Source: Flavobacteriaceae bacterium
GTDB taxonomy: Bacteria; Bacteroidota; Bacteroidia; Flavobacteriales; Flavobacteriaceae
Assembly: GCA_024643385.1 (NCBI GenBank)
Contig: JAHEMZ010000011.1
Span: forward strand, 1 to 54,279
Direction of reading: 5' to 3'
Length of the DNA stretch: 54,279 nucleotides
Part shown: in pieces, positions 1 through 8,305 of the stretch
How the letters are laid out: every line of letters begins with the position of its first letter
Position numbering within the stretch: the first letter of the stretch is position 1
The notes under the pieces: model-generated
Told to the model about the DNA's origin: nothing
The model's database searches: none
The model's input: the letters and a program-made list of their open reading frames with translations, nothing else
Position numbers and translations under genes: made by a program

Positions 1-283
1 TTCTTCCAACCCCATTGGAAGATTGTTTCTCGTAAAATAATTTCATAAGAATAATAGTTTTAGTTATAAATAACCAAAACATAAATAATCTTCAATAAGT
101 AAGGTAGGAAGTGAGGCTTTAAGAACTTTTGACTAGTTAATCAATTAATACACTGAATTAAGTAGCTTCATACGAAGATAGATTTGAAAAAGATAGGAAT
201 GAAAGAAATTAGATGTTTTGCAGGAAAATTCGTCAAATGGTATAAAAATCCTACAAATAGGGTGTTAAAATAAATTTTTAGCC
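1..283. other. AT-rich non-coding stretch at window edge
   Basis: I see no credible gene, strong hairpin or tRNA here. It lies downstream of the minus-strand gene that ends at 284, so it may hold that gene's 3' untranslated region and part of a neighbour's promoter outside the window. Confidence 0.5.
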
Positions 284-1066
284 CTATCCCTTATCCCGAT
301 TTAGGATACGGTATTCTTCATAGCATTCACTGATGGCATCCAAAATCTGAAGATCGTTGGCCGTTTTGATAAAATCTTCAGAATAACTGCAATTGTTCAT
401 GATCTCATCAATATCCGCTCTTTCCAATTGTAAGACGGCCATCAGCGTTTCCCTGTTAAATTTCGACTGCAACAGATTCCGGATCTCGTCGTCTTCTTTC
501 ATCTTTTTTAACTTTCGCATTTGACGAGGTCGTTTGCCAAAGACATTATAGAGAAAATCGGCGGGATTGAATATCGAACTCAAAACCTTGGATACCGCTC
601 CGGGTTGCGTCTTGCCTCCTTCGTATCCCCCTCCCAGACCGGCTATTCGATAGCGGTAATTATCGTAAATTGGGATGATTTTTGCGTCCACTTCCACATA
701 TCCGGTTAACTGTACGGGCTTCACGACGACTTCTTCCAGGGCAATACCCAATTCGGTCATCTTTACTTTAATATTATCGTACTTCAACCAGTCGTTGGTG
801 ACGCGAACTCGTATCGATTTATACCCGAGGTATGAAAAAAAGAGCGTGTCGTTAGGTGAAGCATGAATCACAAATTTTCCATCTTTATCGGAAGATGACC
901 CTTTCACCTTGTTCAGGTTAACGATATTCACATTTTCCAGAGGCTTTTCATTGGCATCATTTACTACAATTCCATTGATAGCGGCTCCAATCTCATCGTC
1001 TTCGGTTTGAGCGAATGTGACGCATGTAAGAAGCAAAAAGAAAAATAGTAAATGATTTTTTTTCAT
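284..1066 (-). CDS. Exported carboxypeptidase-regulatory-like domain protein
   Basis: The protein begins with a clear signal peptide (MKKNHLLFFF then a hydrophobic run to TFAQ), so it is probably periplasmic or outer-membrane associated. Residues about 30-110 have the beta-sandwich pattern of CarboxypepD_reg-like domains (G-x-V-x-D, E-K-P-L-x-x-V-N-I, F-x-Y-L-G-Y). The rest is charged and alpha-helical with no motif I recognise. I chose the start at 1066 because the upstream ATG at 1102 would put 12 extra residues before the signal peptide. This domain is the N-terminal plug-like module of many SusC/TonB receptors, but no barrel follows here. The family assignment is fairly secure; the function is unknown. 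Confidence 0.75.
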   Translation of the reverse strand: MKKNHLLFFFLLLTCVTFAQTEDDEIGAAINGIVVNDANEKPLENVNIVNLNKVKGSSSDKDGKFVIHASPNDTLFFSYLGYKSIRVRVTNDWLKYDNIKVKMTELGIALEEVVVKPVQLTGYVEVDAKIIPIYDNYRYRIAGLGGGYEGGKTQPGAVSKVLSSIFNPADFLYNVFGKRPRQMRKLKKMKEDDEIRNLLQSKFNRETLMAVLQLERADIDEIMNNCSYSEDFIKTANDLQILDAISECYEEYRILNRDKG

Positions 1067-1146
1067 AGCTGAAATATGTGATAAAAATACATATTTAGAC
1101 ACGAATTTCCTGCCAAAGTTTAGTTAATGGAAAAATTTATTGAATA

Positions 1147-3042
1147 TTACATTCTTCGACGACGCTTCCCTCCGGTTCCTTTTTCCTTAGGACGATCGTT
1201 ACTCCTGCTGCTCTTACCTCTGAATTTTGGTCGGTCTTCCCCAAATTTAGGTTTTTGCCCAAAGCCGCCTTTTTTATCTTTATCGCCACGACTATCACTT
1301 CGACTTCCGCTACGACTGTCACTTCGACTTCCGCCACGACTTCCACCACGACCTTCACCACGACTTCCGACACGACCATCACCACGACTTCCACCGCGAC
1401 TCTGACTTCTTCCGCCGCCTCTTCTACCACCGCGATCTTTGGATATTTCTATATCTACATTGCGATCCTGAAACTGAACCCCTTTAAAGGCTTCCATTAC
1501 TTTGTCCACATGCGCAGTATCCGTATTAAAGAAGGAGAATGTATCCATGGTATCCACATGGAATACGTCGTCTTTCCCTAATTGGGTGATCTCTCGAACC
1601 ATGTCCTTCAGATCCATCCATTGTAAGCCATCCTTATGACCTAAATTGATAAAGAATCGCGTGCTGTCGTCTGAAAATTTCTTTCCATCGCCATGATCGT
1701 CATGATCACGTCCTCCTCCTTCTACATTCAAGTCTTTGGCTTTCTTATAATAATTGTAGAATCGAGTGAACTCCACCGAAAAGACCTTTTTGATCAATTC
1801 CTCTTTCGAAAAATCTTCCAGGACCTTATTAATCTTTGGAAGGTAGGTATCAATTTCATGATTGATCTCAGTGTCCTTGATACTATTTGCTAAATGGAAC
1901 AATTGTTTTTCACAGATCTCCATTCCGGATGGAACCTCCTTTTTAATAAAAGATTTTTGAATGATCTTCTCGATCGCTTTGATCTTGCGCTGTTCACTCT
2001 TGGAAATAATTACCATGGAAACCCCTGTTTTCCCTGCCCGACCCGTACGCCCACTTCTGTGCGTATACGTTTCGATCTCATCCGGAAGCTGGTAGTTGAT
2101 CACATGCGTTATATCATCTACATCTATTCCTCTGGCAGCCACATCCGTTGCCACCAACATTTGAATTTGTCTGCTACGGAAAGATTTCATCACCAGATCC
2201 CGTTGGTTCTGACTTAGATCCCCGTGAAGCGCAGCGGCATTATATCCGTCTTCAATAAGCATTTCTGCTACCTTCTGCGTATCGCGTTTCGTACGACAAA
2301 AAACCACAGAAAAAATATCCGGATTGGCATCTGATAATCGTTTTAATGCCTGATAACGATCCTTGGCATTGACCATATAGAATTCATGGGAAACATTCTC
2401 GGCTCCCACATTCTTGGTTCCCACAGTTACTTCTTGTGGGTGATTCATGAATTTTTTTGCAATCACAGAGACTTCTTTCGGCATGGTCGCTGAAAACAGC
2501 CAGGTATTTTTATCTTTTGGCGAATACGAAAGTATATCGGTTATGTCTTCATAAAAGCCCATATTCAACATTTCATCGGCTTCATCCAAAACACAGTATT
2601 CAATTTTGGAGATATCGATCATGCCACGACCAATCATGTCCTTCATCCTTCCTGGAGTGGCTACAATAATCTGCGCGCCTTTATTGATTTGTTTAGATTG
2701 ATCCACAATACTGGCTCCTCCATAGATAGCAACTACGTTAAGGCCTTTTAAATATTTTCCGTAAAGTTTTAATTCGGCTGTAATTTGAAGACAAAGCTCT
2801 CTAGTTGGGGATAAGATTAATCCTTGTGTGGTTCTGCTGTCAACGTTAATTTTTTGAAGCATTGGAAACCCGAAGGCCGCAGTTTTACCGGTTCCTGTTT
2901 GAGCCAAGGAAACGATATCAATGTTTTGTGATAATAAAAGGGGAATTGCTTTTTCTTGAACTTCGCTTGGGGTTTCAAAGCCCAAGTCGGTAATGGCCTG
3001 AAGGAATTGATCCTCCAACCCTAATGATTGAAATGTAGTCAT
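1147..3042 (-). CDS. deaD: DEAD-box ATP-dependent RNA helicase (DeaD/CsdA-like)
   Basis: This cytoplasmic RNA helicase carries the full motif set: Q-motif region at residues 4-29, motif I AQTGTGKT at 47-54, PTREL at 79-83, TPGR at 129-132, DEAD at 153-156, SAT, then ATDVAARGIDV and HRSGRTGRAG in the second RecA domain. After the core comes a DbpA/CsdA-type RNA-binding domain (about 455-535). The C-terminus is a low-complexity Gly/Arg/Ser/Asp tail (about 540-600) ending in a basic KRRRRM. This layout fits family members that act in ribosome assembly and RNA turnover, often cold-induced. It is transcribed alone from a promoter near 3141 with a roughly 90-nt leader that contains an inverted repeat. 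The tail is encoded by short imperfect repeats that may vary in length between strains. Confidence 0.95.
   Translation of the reverse strand: MTTFQSLGLEDQFLQAITDLGFETPSEVQEKAIPLLLSQNIDIVSLAQTGTGKTAAFGFPMLQKINVDSRTTQGLILSPTRELCLQITAELKLYGKYLKGLNVVAIYGGASIVDQSKQINKGAQIIVATPGRMKDMIGRGMIDISKIEYCVLDEADEMLNMGFYEDITDILSYSPKDKNTWLFSATMPKEVSVIAKKFMNHPQEVTVGTKNVGAENVSHEFYMVNAKDRYQALKRLSDANPDIFSVVFCRTKRDTQKVAEMLIEDGYNAAALHGDLSQNQRDLVMKSFRSRQIQMLVATDVAARGIDVDDITHVINYQLPDEIETYTHRSGRTGRAGKTGVSMVIISKSEQRKIKAIEKIIQKSFIKKEVPSGMEICEKQLFHLANSIKDTEINHEIDTYLPKINKVLEDFSKEELIKKVFSVEFTRFYNYYKKAKDLNVEGGGRDHDDHGDGKKFSDDSTRFFINLGHKDGLQWMDLKDMVREITQLGKDDVFHVDTMDTFSFFNTDTAHVDKVMEAFKGVQFQDRNVDIEISKDRGGRRGGGRSQSRGGSRGDGRVGSRGEGRGGSRGGSRSDSRSGSRSDSRGDKDKKGGFGQKPKFGEDRPKFRGKSSRSNDRPKEKGTGGKRRRRM
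1245..1435. repeat. Imperfect short tandem repeats encoding RGG/SR-rich tail
   Basis: The plus strand reads as repeated variants of a 9-12 base unit such as CCACGACTTC. It encodes R-G-G, S-R-G and S-R-S units of the helicase C-terminus. All visible units keep the reading frame. Long open frames on the other strand and in the other phase here are artefacts of the biased composition. Confidence 0.8.
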
Positions 3043-3048
3043 ATAAAT

Positions 3049-3094
3049 GTTTACTAGTTATGGTGTTGACAGGAAGCAATCGACTCTAGTAAAC
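3049..3094 (-). promoter_or_regulatory. Inverted repeat in the helicase 5' leader
   Basis: GTTTACTAG at 3049-3057 is exactly complementary to CTAGTAAAC at 3086-3094, with a 28-nt loop. In the minus-strand transcript the hairpin's 3' arm ends only about 6 nt before the ATG (3042), so folding could limit ribosome access. It is too loose to be a terminator because there is no U-run. A thermosensitive or autoregulatory role is inference. Confidence 0.55.
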
Positions 3095-3140
3095 CTTACG
3101 CTTCAACTCCAACACTTCCTCTCCCTGAGGAATTTGCGTG

Positions 3141-3148
3141 CAAAGGTA
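3141..3148 (-). promoter_or_regulatory. Predicted -7 promoter element of helicase gene
   Basis: The minus strand reads TACCTTTG, a perfect match to the Bacteroidota -7 consensus TANNTTTG. No clear TTG lies 17-19 nt upstream. Transcription would start near 3136 and give a leader of about 95 nt. Confidence 0.55.
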
Positions 3149-3240
3149 CTGCTAATTATCCAATTTTTTACATCCGCCTCCAATATTACAAAAGATGAAA
3201 GCCTGGGAACCCATCTGTTTAGCGATAGGAACTCCAAATT

Positions 3241-3813
3241 TTATTTGGCCAAATAGTCTATTAGCTCCCGCATTGCCTTCCCTCTATGACCAATTTCACT
3301 CTTGTCGGCGAGTGACATTTCCGCAAAAGTTTGTGGGAAACCGAGGGGCTGAAAAACAGGATCATACCCAAAACCTTTTTGACCTCTTGGGATAGCTAGG
3401 ATCGAACCTTCACAGATCCCTAAAAATAAATTTTTACGTCCGTTCAACGATAATGCAATAGCGGTTTTAAAACGTGCAGAACGATCTTCTACCCCTTTTA
3501 GGTGGAGTAATAGTTTGTCCATGTTCGCTTGCGCGTTCTTGGCATCCCCCGCGTACCGTGCACTATATACCCCCGGTGCTCCTCCAAGCGCATTCACTTC
3601 CAATCCGGTATCATCTGCAAAGCAGTTATATCCATAATGATTAGTCACAAACTCTACTTTCAGGATTGCATTTCCTTCGATGGTATCGGCTGTTTCGGGG
3701 ATCTCCTCATGGCAATTGATGTCGTTCAGACTGAGGATCTCCAGATGATCGGGAAGTAACGCTTTTATTTCCCGTAGTTTGTTTTCATTATGTGTTGCGA
3801 AGACCAGTTGCAT
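3241..3813 (-). CDS. rdgB: Non-canonical purine NTP pyrophosphatase (RdgB/HAM1)
   Basis: This 190-residue enzyme hydrolyses dITP, ITP and XTP to monophosphates, which keeps deaminated purines out of nucleic acids. Seen directly: the N-terminal THNENKLREI motif (residues 7-16), FADDTGLEV with the catalytic Asp pair, the G-x-P-G-V-Y-S-A-R loop, FGYDPVF and the C-terminal HRGKAMREL. The length is typical. Its ATG shares one base with the stop codon of the upstream VOC gene (TAATG), so the two are translationally coupled and co-transcribed. Confidence 0.96.
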   Translation of the reverse strand: MQLVFATHNENKLREIKALLPDHLEILSLNDINCHEEIPETADTIEGNAILKVEFVTNHYGYNCFADDTGLEVNALGGAPGVYSARYAGDAKNAQANMDKLLLHLKGVEDRSARFKTAIALSLNGRKNLFLGICEGSILAIPRGQKGFGYDPVFQPLGFPQTFAEMSLADKSEIGHRGKAMRELIDYLAK

Positions 3814-4190
3814 TACTTTGCAGAATGTAAGGCTATTCGATTTCCTTCGGGGTCTTTAAAAACTGCCATGTAGCCATGTTCAGGAGATATCTGTGTTTTA
3901 GGCTGAATCAATTTACCACCCGCTTCGATCAATCGGTCCAATTCGTTCTGAACATTTTCACTGTAAAAATAAACCAATGTACCTTGTTCACTAGGAATAT
4001 AACTTTCATGTTTAATCAACGTCCCTGTAGCTCCGGGGACGTCATTCCCTACATTGGGAAACCAGGCCATTTGCAATCCACCAAAATCTACTTGATGCAA
4101 TTTAATCTGAAAGACAGTCTCGTAGAAAAGCACGGCACGAGTCATATCATTGACGGGAATTTCTATCCACGCAAACGGGTTGTGCTTCAT
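3813..4190 (-). CDS. VOC (glyoxalase/bleomycin-resistance fold) family protein
   Basis: The 125 residues form one vicinal-oxygen-chelate unit pair. Features seen are WIEIPVNDM near the start, F-Y-E-T-V-F, and a C-terminal KDPEGNRIALHS, which carries the usual metal-ligand Glu/Asn region. Small VOC proteins of this type include lyases, dioxygenases and resistance proteins, and the substrate cannot be read from sequence. The stop overlaps the rdgB start by one base. The SRPBCC gene lies 31 bp upstream on the same strand, so they may form one transcript. Confidence 0.88.
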   Translation of the reverse strand: MKHNPFAWIEIPVNDMTRAVLFYETVFQIKLHQVDFGGLQMAWFPNVGNDVPGATGTLIKHESYIPSEQGTLVYFYSENVQNELDRLIEAGGKLIQPKTQISPEHGYMAVFKDPEGNRIALHSAK

Positions 4191-4221
4191 CAGTATTTTA
4201 TAAAGTGGTTTAAGAAGTGCT

Positions 4222-4752
4222 CTATTTTTCCAAAATACTTTTTAGATTCGCCAGTCCCTCCTCAAAATCCTTTCCGATCGCTTTATCCATATTAAAAAAG
4301 AGCATCATGATACTCACCGGAATATTATTTCTTCCATGAAAGCCCCAAACCACTTTCGTTTGATTGTTACCTTCATCATATAACTTTAAGTAGCCAATAC
4401 TTACTGACTTCCAGGGTTTTAAGAATCGTAGCTCGCATTCCACTTCCGCATTCTCAACAATTCTTGTGATCTCTTGTTCTCCACTGCCCACTTGTTTGTG
4501 ATCACTTTCCCAGGCAGAGATAAAACCTACAGTGCCGTCGATCCCCGTGAACGTCTGTTTCATCGCAGGATCACGCAAACCCCAGGGACCCCAATAACTT
4601 TGATTCTTTACGTACTTCAAGTATTGAAACACGTCGCCCAAGGGTTTATTAATAACGATACTTCGGCTAACGTCATAGGTGTTAGGGGCTACGGCTGCCA
4701 GAATAATAAGAATTACAAAAACGGCAGCAACAATATAAACTACTGTCATCAT
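4222..4752 (-). CDS. Membrane-anchored SRPBCC (START-like) family protein
   Basis: Residues 1-22 form one hydrophobic segment (VVYIVAAVFVILIILAAVAP) that should anchor the protein. The remainder (about 25-176) has the SRPBCC layout: S-R-S-I-V-I-N-K-P at the first strand, D-V-F-Q-Y-L at the helix, and a long C-terminal helix (GKDFEEGLANLKSIL). Such domains bind hydrophobic ligands; no catalytic residues are diagnostic. The gene precedes the VOC gene on the same strand. Confidence 0.82.
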   Translation of the reverse strand: MMTVVYIVAAVFVILIILAAVAPNTYDVSRSIVINKPLGDVFQYLKYVKNQSYWGPWGLRDPAMKQTFTGIDGTVGFISAWESDHKQVGSGEQEITRIVENAEVECELRFLKPWKSVSIGYLKLYDEGNNQTKVVWGFHGRNNIPVSIMMLFFNMDKAIGKDFEEGLANLKSILEK

Positions 4753-4781
4753 GATGTTAAATTGTTAGTTGAACTATAAAT

Positions 4782-5441
4782 TTACGCTTTTTTTTGATTG
4801 TAATAATGTTCTTCTATTTTGTCTATACTTTTAATGGTTTTACGAGTCCATTGTAACTCCAATTGTTGCTTTTCTTCATTTGAGAGCTGCCACGGAACTT
4901 CCTCCAGCCTCATCCGGGTGACAATTTCTTGTAATATAATTGCCGCCGAAACAGAAATATTAAGACTTTCGGTGAATCCATACATAGGAATTTTCAAAAA
5001 TCCATCCGCAGCTTTCATGATAGAATCACTCACTCCGGACTTCTCAGATCCGAAGAAAAAAGCACTTTTTTTGGAAACATCAAATTCATGTAATAAGGTG
5101 GAATTGCCATGCGGTGTGGTGGCAATAATTTGATACCCCTTTTGACGCAGTTCCTCCACACATTCCAGGGAAGATCGATGCCGGTAAATATCTACCCATT
5201 TTTGGGCTCCCATGGCTATCTCACTATCTACTCGTTTTCCCAGTCGCTCTTCGATCACGTGTAGATCCTGTATCCCAAAAACATCACAACTTCGCATCAC
5301 GGCACTGGTATTATGTAATTGATAGACATCTTCTGTCACGAGCGTAAAATGGCGCGTACGTTCCTTCAAGGTATTGCGGAACAGTTGTCTTCGCCGTTCG
5401 GTCAAGTACGTTTGTAAATATGCTAAAAGCGCAGCCTCCAT
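4782..5441 (-). CDS. trmH: tRNA (guanosine-2'-O)-methyltransferase, SPOUT family
   Basis: This SPOUT enzyme most likely methylates the 2'-OH of G18 in the tRNA D-loop using S-adenosylmethionine. Signatures seen are LTERRRQLF and the RTRHFTLVTEDVYQLHNTSAVMRSCD region of the N-terminal half, GSEKSGVS (motif 2) and IPMYGFTESLNISVSAA (motif 3, forming the trefoil knot). I chose the start at 5441 because MEAALLAYLQTYLTE matches the usual TrmH N-terminus; the ATG at 5486 adds 15 residues with no counterpart I recall. The gene is divergent from the sirtuin at 5533. Confidence 0.9.
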   Translation of the reverse strand: MEAALLAYLQTYLTERRRQLFRNTLKERTRHFTLVTEDVYQLHNTSAVMRSCDVFGIQDLHVIEERLGKRVDSEIAMGAQKWVDIYRHRSSLECVEELRQKGYQIIATTPHGNSTLLHEFDVSKKSAFFFGSEKSGVSDSIMKAADGFLKIPMYGFTESLNISVSAAIILQEIVTRMRLEEVPWQLSNEEKQQLELQWTRKTIKSIDKIEEHYYNQKKA

Positions 5442-5532
5442 AAATGGCAATTTATGAAAATTCAAAAAATACACACTATGTCCCACCTTCCTCTTTTGAA
5501 TTTATTATTTTTAAAACGTAAACAATGGGCTT

Positions 5533-6213
5533 ATGAAAATTGCGGTATTGACCGGGGCGGGCATTAGTGCAGAAAGTGGTCTTAAAACATTTCGTGACAG
5601 CAACGGTCTTTGGGAAGGGCACAACGTGATGGATGTTGCATCGCCGGAAGGTTTTGCGAAAGACCCCACATTGGTTTTAGAGTTTTACAACCAACGCAGA
5701 AGACAACTTTTACAAGTACAACCGAACGCCGCTCATAAAGCCATCGCCGAATTAGAAAAAAAGCATGAAGTAGTCGTTGTTACCCAAAATGTCGACGATC
5801 TGCATGAACGGGCCGGCAGCACTCGCGTAATTCATTTGCACGGAGAATTATTGAAAGTGCGCAGTACCGGTAGAGAAGATATCATACTTGATTGGTCCGA
5901 AGACCTTATGCCCGGCGATTTTTGCAAAAATGGTTTTCAGCTAAGACCCCATATAGTGTGGTTTGGTGAAGCCGTGCCCATGATCGACCCGGCTATGGAT
6001 GTGGTGCAAGCGTCAGATATAGTTATGATCGTCGGTACCTCGATGCAAGTATATCCTGCCGCGGGGTTGCTTCAATTCGCCAATCCGGCAAGTCCGGTGT
6101 TCTTTGTTGATCCGAATCCGTCCATTACTTATTCAGAACGGGTATATGTCTTCGCAGAAAAAGCTACGACCGGAGTGCCGAAAGCCATTGAATACATAAA
6201 TTCGATTCGATAG
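5533..6213 (+). CDS. cobB: NAD-dependent protein deacylase, class III sirtuin (CobB/SIRT5-like)
   Basis: The protein removes acyl groups from lysines using NAD+. Sirtuin motifs seen are GAGISAESGLKTFRDSNGLW (residues 8-27), TQNVDDLHERAG, the catalytic His in HLHGEL, GTSMQVYPAAG and VDPNP. The segment after the catalytic His has only one Cys, so the four-cysteine zinc site is absent. The Y-x-x-R pair (FYNQRRR) that marks class III sirtuins active on succinyl and malonyl lysines is present. The stop codon is directly followed by the ATG of the next gene, so the two are coupled. Confidence 0.93.
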   Translation: MKIAVLTGAGISAESGLKTFRDSNGLWEGHNVMDVASPEGFAKDPTLVLEFYNQRRRQLLQVQPNAAHKAIAELEKKHEVVVVTQNVDDLHERAGSTRVIHLHGELLKVRSTGREDIILDWSEDLMPGDFCKNGFQLRPHIVWFGEAVPMIDPAMDVVQASDIVMIVGTSMQVYPAAGLLQFANPASPVFFVDPNPSITYSERVYVFAEKATTGVPKAIEYINSIR

Positions 6214-6774
6214 ATGTCACTTTTAGCCCAACTAAATTTTGAAAAAGCTTATCGTGAAAGCCGCATGAAGGCGGCTCGCTGGGTGCTGAACCATCCGAAA
6301 ACTCTACCGGAATTATTGACCTTGGCTTTTAAGAATGATGCGGAGATTTCTCATAAGGCAAATTGGACCTTAGAATTTGTTTGTCTTGAAAGGTTGGCAT
6401 TACTTTATCCACATTTGGATTACTTTTTTGAGCATCTCTCGGAAGTGACTGAAGAGTCCTCTGTGCGACCTTTGTCACACATTTGTGAATTGTTGTCCAT
6501 TCATTATTATCATAAAAAAAATAAACAGTTACGACTTGTACTCACAGCCTCGCATAAATCAAAAATGACTGAATGTTGTTTCGACTGGCTGCTTACAGAA
6601 AAGAAAGTTGCTTGTCAGGTAAGAGCCATGTTATGCCTGTTTTACTTAGGAACAGAACATCAATGGATCCATAGTGAATTGAAAGCCATTTTACAGGCAA
6701 ATATCCCAAAGGGAAGTGCAGGCTATCAATCCAGAGGAAAAAAGGTTCTTACCATGATCCGCACATTAAATTGA
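6214..6774 (+). CDS. Helical HEAT-like protein of unknown function, upstream of purB
   Basis: The 186 residues are almost entirely alpha-helical, with paired-helix spacing (K-A-A-R-W-V-L-N-H-P, E-L-L-T-L-A-F, C-F-D-W-L-L, V-R-A-M-L-C-L-F-Y-L-G) that suggests HEAT-like repeats. No signal peptide and no catalytic motif are visible. As I recall, proteins of this kind beside purB in flavobacteria are sometimes labelled adenylosuccinate lyase by adjacency, but this one has no lyase motifs. It starts on the base after the sirtuin stop, so they are in one operon. The function is unknown. Confidence 0.7.
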   Translation: MSLLAQLNFEKAYRESRMKAARWVLNHPKTLPELLTLAFKNDAEISHKANWTLEFVCLERLALLYPHLDYFFEHLSEVTEESSVRPLSHICELLSIHYYHKKNKQLRLVLTASHKSKMTECCFDWLLTEKKVACQVRAMLCLFYLGTEHQWIHSELKAILQANIPKGSAGYQSRGKKVLTMIRTLN

Positions 6775-6884
6775 GTTTATGTTGTTTGCCGACGTTCGCG
6801 GATTTACATAAAGAAAGGTAACGCACCACCCCGCTATTCATTCAAAAATTCAGAATTGATACCTCCAAACTGCCTAGTCTTGTG

Positions 6885-6892
6885 TATCTTTG
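6885..6892 (+). promoter_or_regulatory. Predicted -7 promoter element of purB
   Basis: TATCTTTG matches TANNTTTG exactly, 19 bp before the purB ATG, and implies a leader of about 15 nt. The nearest upstream TTG is 26 bp away, which is too far for a good -33 element. I saw no purine riboswitch in 6775-6911. Confidence 0.55.
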
Positions 6893-6911
6893 CCTTTTCA
6901 AATTTTCGGGT

Positions 6912-8255
6912 ATGTCCAATGCATCTTTATCAGCTATTTCGCCAATTGACGGGCGATATGCGTCCAAAACCAAAAGTCTTATTCCTTATTTCTCTGAGGA
7001 AGCCCTAATTAAATACCGCCTTTTGGTAGAGATTGAATATTTTATTGCCTTAGTGGAATTACCGTTACCGCAATTGAAAGGATTTGACAAATCACTATTC
7101 CCCAAGCTTCAAACCATCTATCAACAATTTTCTACGGAAGATGCTATAAAGATTAAGAATATTGAAAAAGTAACCAATCACGACGTAAAGGCAGTTGAAT
7201 ATTTCATCAAAGAAAAGTTTGATGCGTTCGGATTGGAAAAATTTAAAGAGTTCATCCATTTTGGTTTAACTTCTCAAGACATTAATAATACCGCTATTCC
7301 TCTATCGTTGAAGGATGCGATCAACGAAGTATATTATCCACTCTTGGACGAAGTCAAAGATAAACTTCAATCCCTCGCCAACGATTGGAGGCATGTACCT
7401 ATGTTGGCGCGCACACATGGCCAACCTGCTTCTCCTACACGCTTGGGGAAAGAGATTGAAGTATTTGTCGTACGATTAAAGGAGCAACTTAAATTGATCA
7501 ACCATATAGAAAGTGCTGCAAAATTCGGTGGCGCCACCGGTAATTTCAATGCGCATAAAGTTGCTTACCCTGCGATAGACTGGAAGGCTTTCGGAACGCG
7601 TTTTGTAGAAGAGAAACTGGGTTTATACCACTCCTTCCCTACTACCCAAATTGAGCATTACGATCATATGGCCGCACTCTTTGATGGACTGAAAAGGATC
7701 AATACTATTTTGATCGATCTGGACCGAGATGTGTGGACCTATGTGTCGATGGAATATTTCAAGCAAAAAATTAAAAAAGGGGAAATCGGGTCCAGTGCAA
7801 TGCCACATAAGGTAAATCCGATCGACTTTGAAAATAGTGAAGGGAATCTGGGAATGGCCAATGCCCTGTTCGAGCATCTTTCCGCTAAATTACCTCTTAG
7901 CAGGTTACAAAGAGATCTAACAGACAGTACCGTATTACGAAATATCGGAGTGCCCTTAGGTCATACATTGATTGGATTTTATTCCACCATGAAAGGACTT
8001 GATAAATTATTGTTAAATGAATCTAAGTTTGCAGAAGACCTGAATAATAACTGGTCAGTAGTTGCTGAAGCCCTCCAAACCATTTTACGGAGAGAAGGTT
8101 ACCCGAACCCGTATGAGGCGCTCAAAGGTCTTACCCGAACCAATGAAGCTGTAAGTCAAAAATCAATCGCCGACTTTATAGAAACATTGGAGATCTCAGA
8201 ATCCGTAAAAGCGGAAATGAGACAAATTACACCGAGTAATTACACCGGAATCTAA
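6912..8255 (+). CDS. purB: Adenylosuccinate lyase
   Basis: This lyase acts twice in purine synthesis: it cleaves SAICAR to AICAR, and adenylosuccinate to AMP, releasing fumarate each time. Signatures seen are SPIDGRYASKT near the N-terminus, HFGLTSQDINNTA, ARTHGQPASPT and the flexible catalytic loop SSAMPHKVNPIDFENSEGN with the fumarase/aspartase signature. I chose the ATG at 6912 (MSNASLS) because the upstream TTG-like extension lies over the promoter and is not conserved-looking. A strong hairpin terminator follows at 8261. Confidence 0.97.
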   Translation: MSNASLSAISPIDGRYASKTKSLIPYFSEEALIKYRLLVEIEYFIALVELPLPQLKGFDKSLFPKLQTIYQQFSTEDAIKIKNIEKVTNHDVKAVEYFIKEKFDAFGLEKFKEFIHFGLTSQDINNTAIPLSLKDAINEVYYPLLDEVKDKLQSLANDWRHVPMLARTHGQPASPTRLGKEIEVFVVRLKEQLKLINHIESAAKFGGATGNFNAHKVAYPAIDWKAFGTRFVEEKLGLYHSFPTTQIEHYDHMAALFDGLKRINTILIDLDRDVWTYVSMEYFKQKIKKGEIGSSAMPHKVNPIDFENSEGNLGMANALFEHLSAKLPLSRLQRDLTDSTVLRNIGVPLGHTLIGFYSTMKGLDKLLLNESKFAEDLNNNWSVVAEALQTILRREGYPNPYEALKGLTRTNEAVSQKSIADFIETLEISESVKAEMRQITPSNYTGI

Positions 8256-8260
8256 AAATA

Positions 8261-8287
8261 AAAAAAGCCTCTGAAGAGGCTTTTTTT
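8261..8287. terminator. Bidirectional rho-independent terminator
   Basis: AGCCTCT (8266-8272) pairs with AGAGGCT (8275-8281) around a 2-nt GA loop, flanked by A-rich and T-rich runs that continue the stem. It sits between convergent purB and the DUF4252 gene and can serve both. Confidence 0.9.
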
Positions 8288-8305
8288 ATTCATAAACGGT
8301 TCGTT

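Noticed and set aside
1127-1581. Long open frames on the plus strand and in another minus-strand frame over the helicase tail
   Set aside because: They arise from the repetitive Arg/Gly/Ser coding sequence; the predicted proteins are low-complexity Thr, Val or Pro/Arg runs without a start context.
6415-6423. Exact DnaA box TTATCCACA
   Set aside because: It is a single copy inside a coding gene with no AT-rich unwinding element or cluster, so it does not indicate an origin.
6214-6774. Annotation as adenylosuccinate lyase by neighbourhood
   Set aside because: The protein has none of the lyase motifs; the real purB is at 6912-8255.
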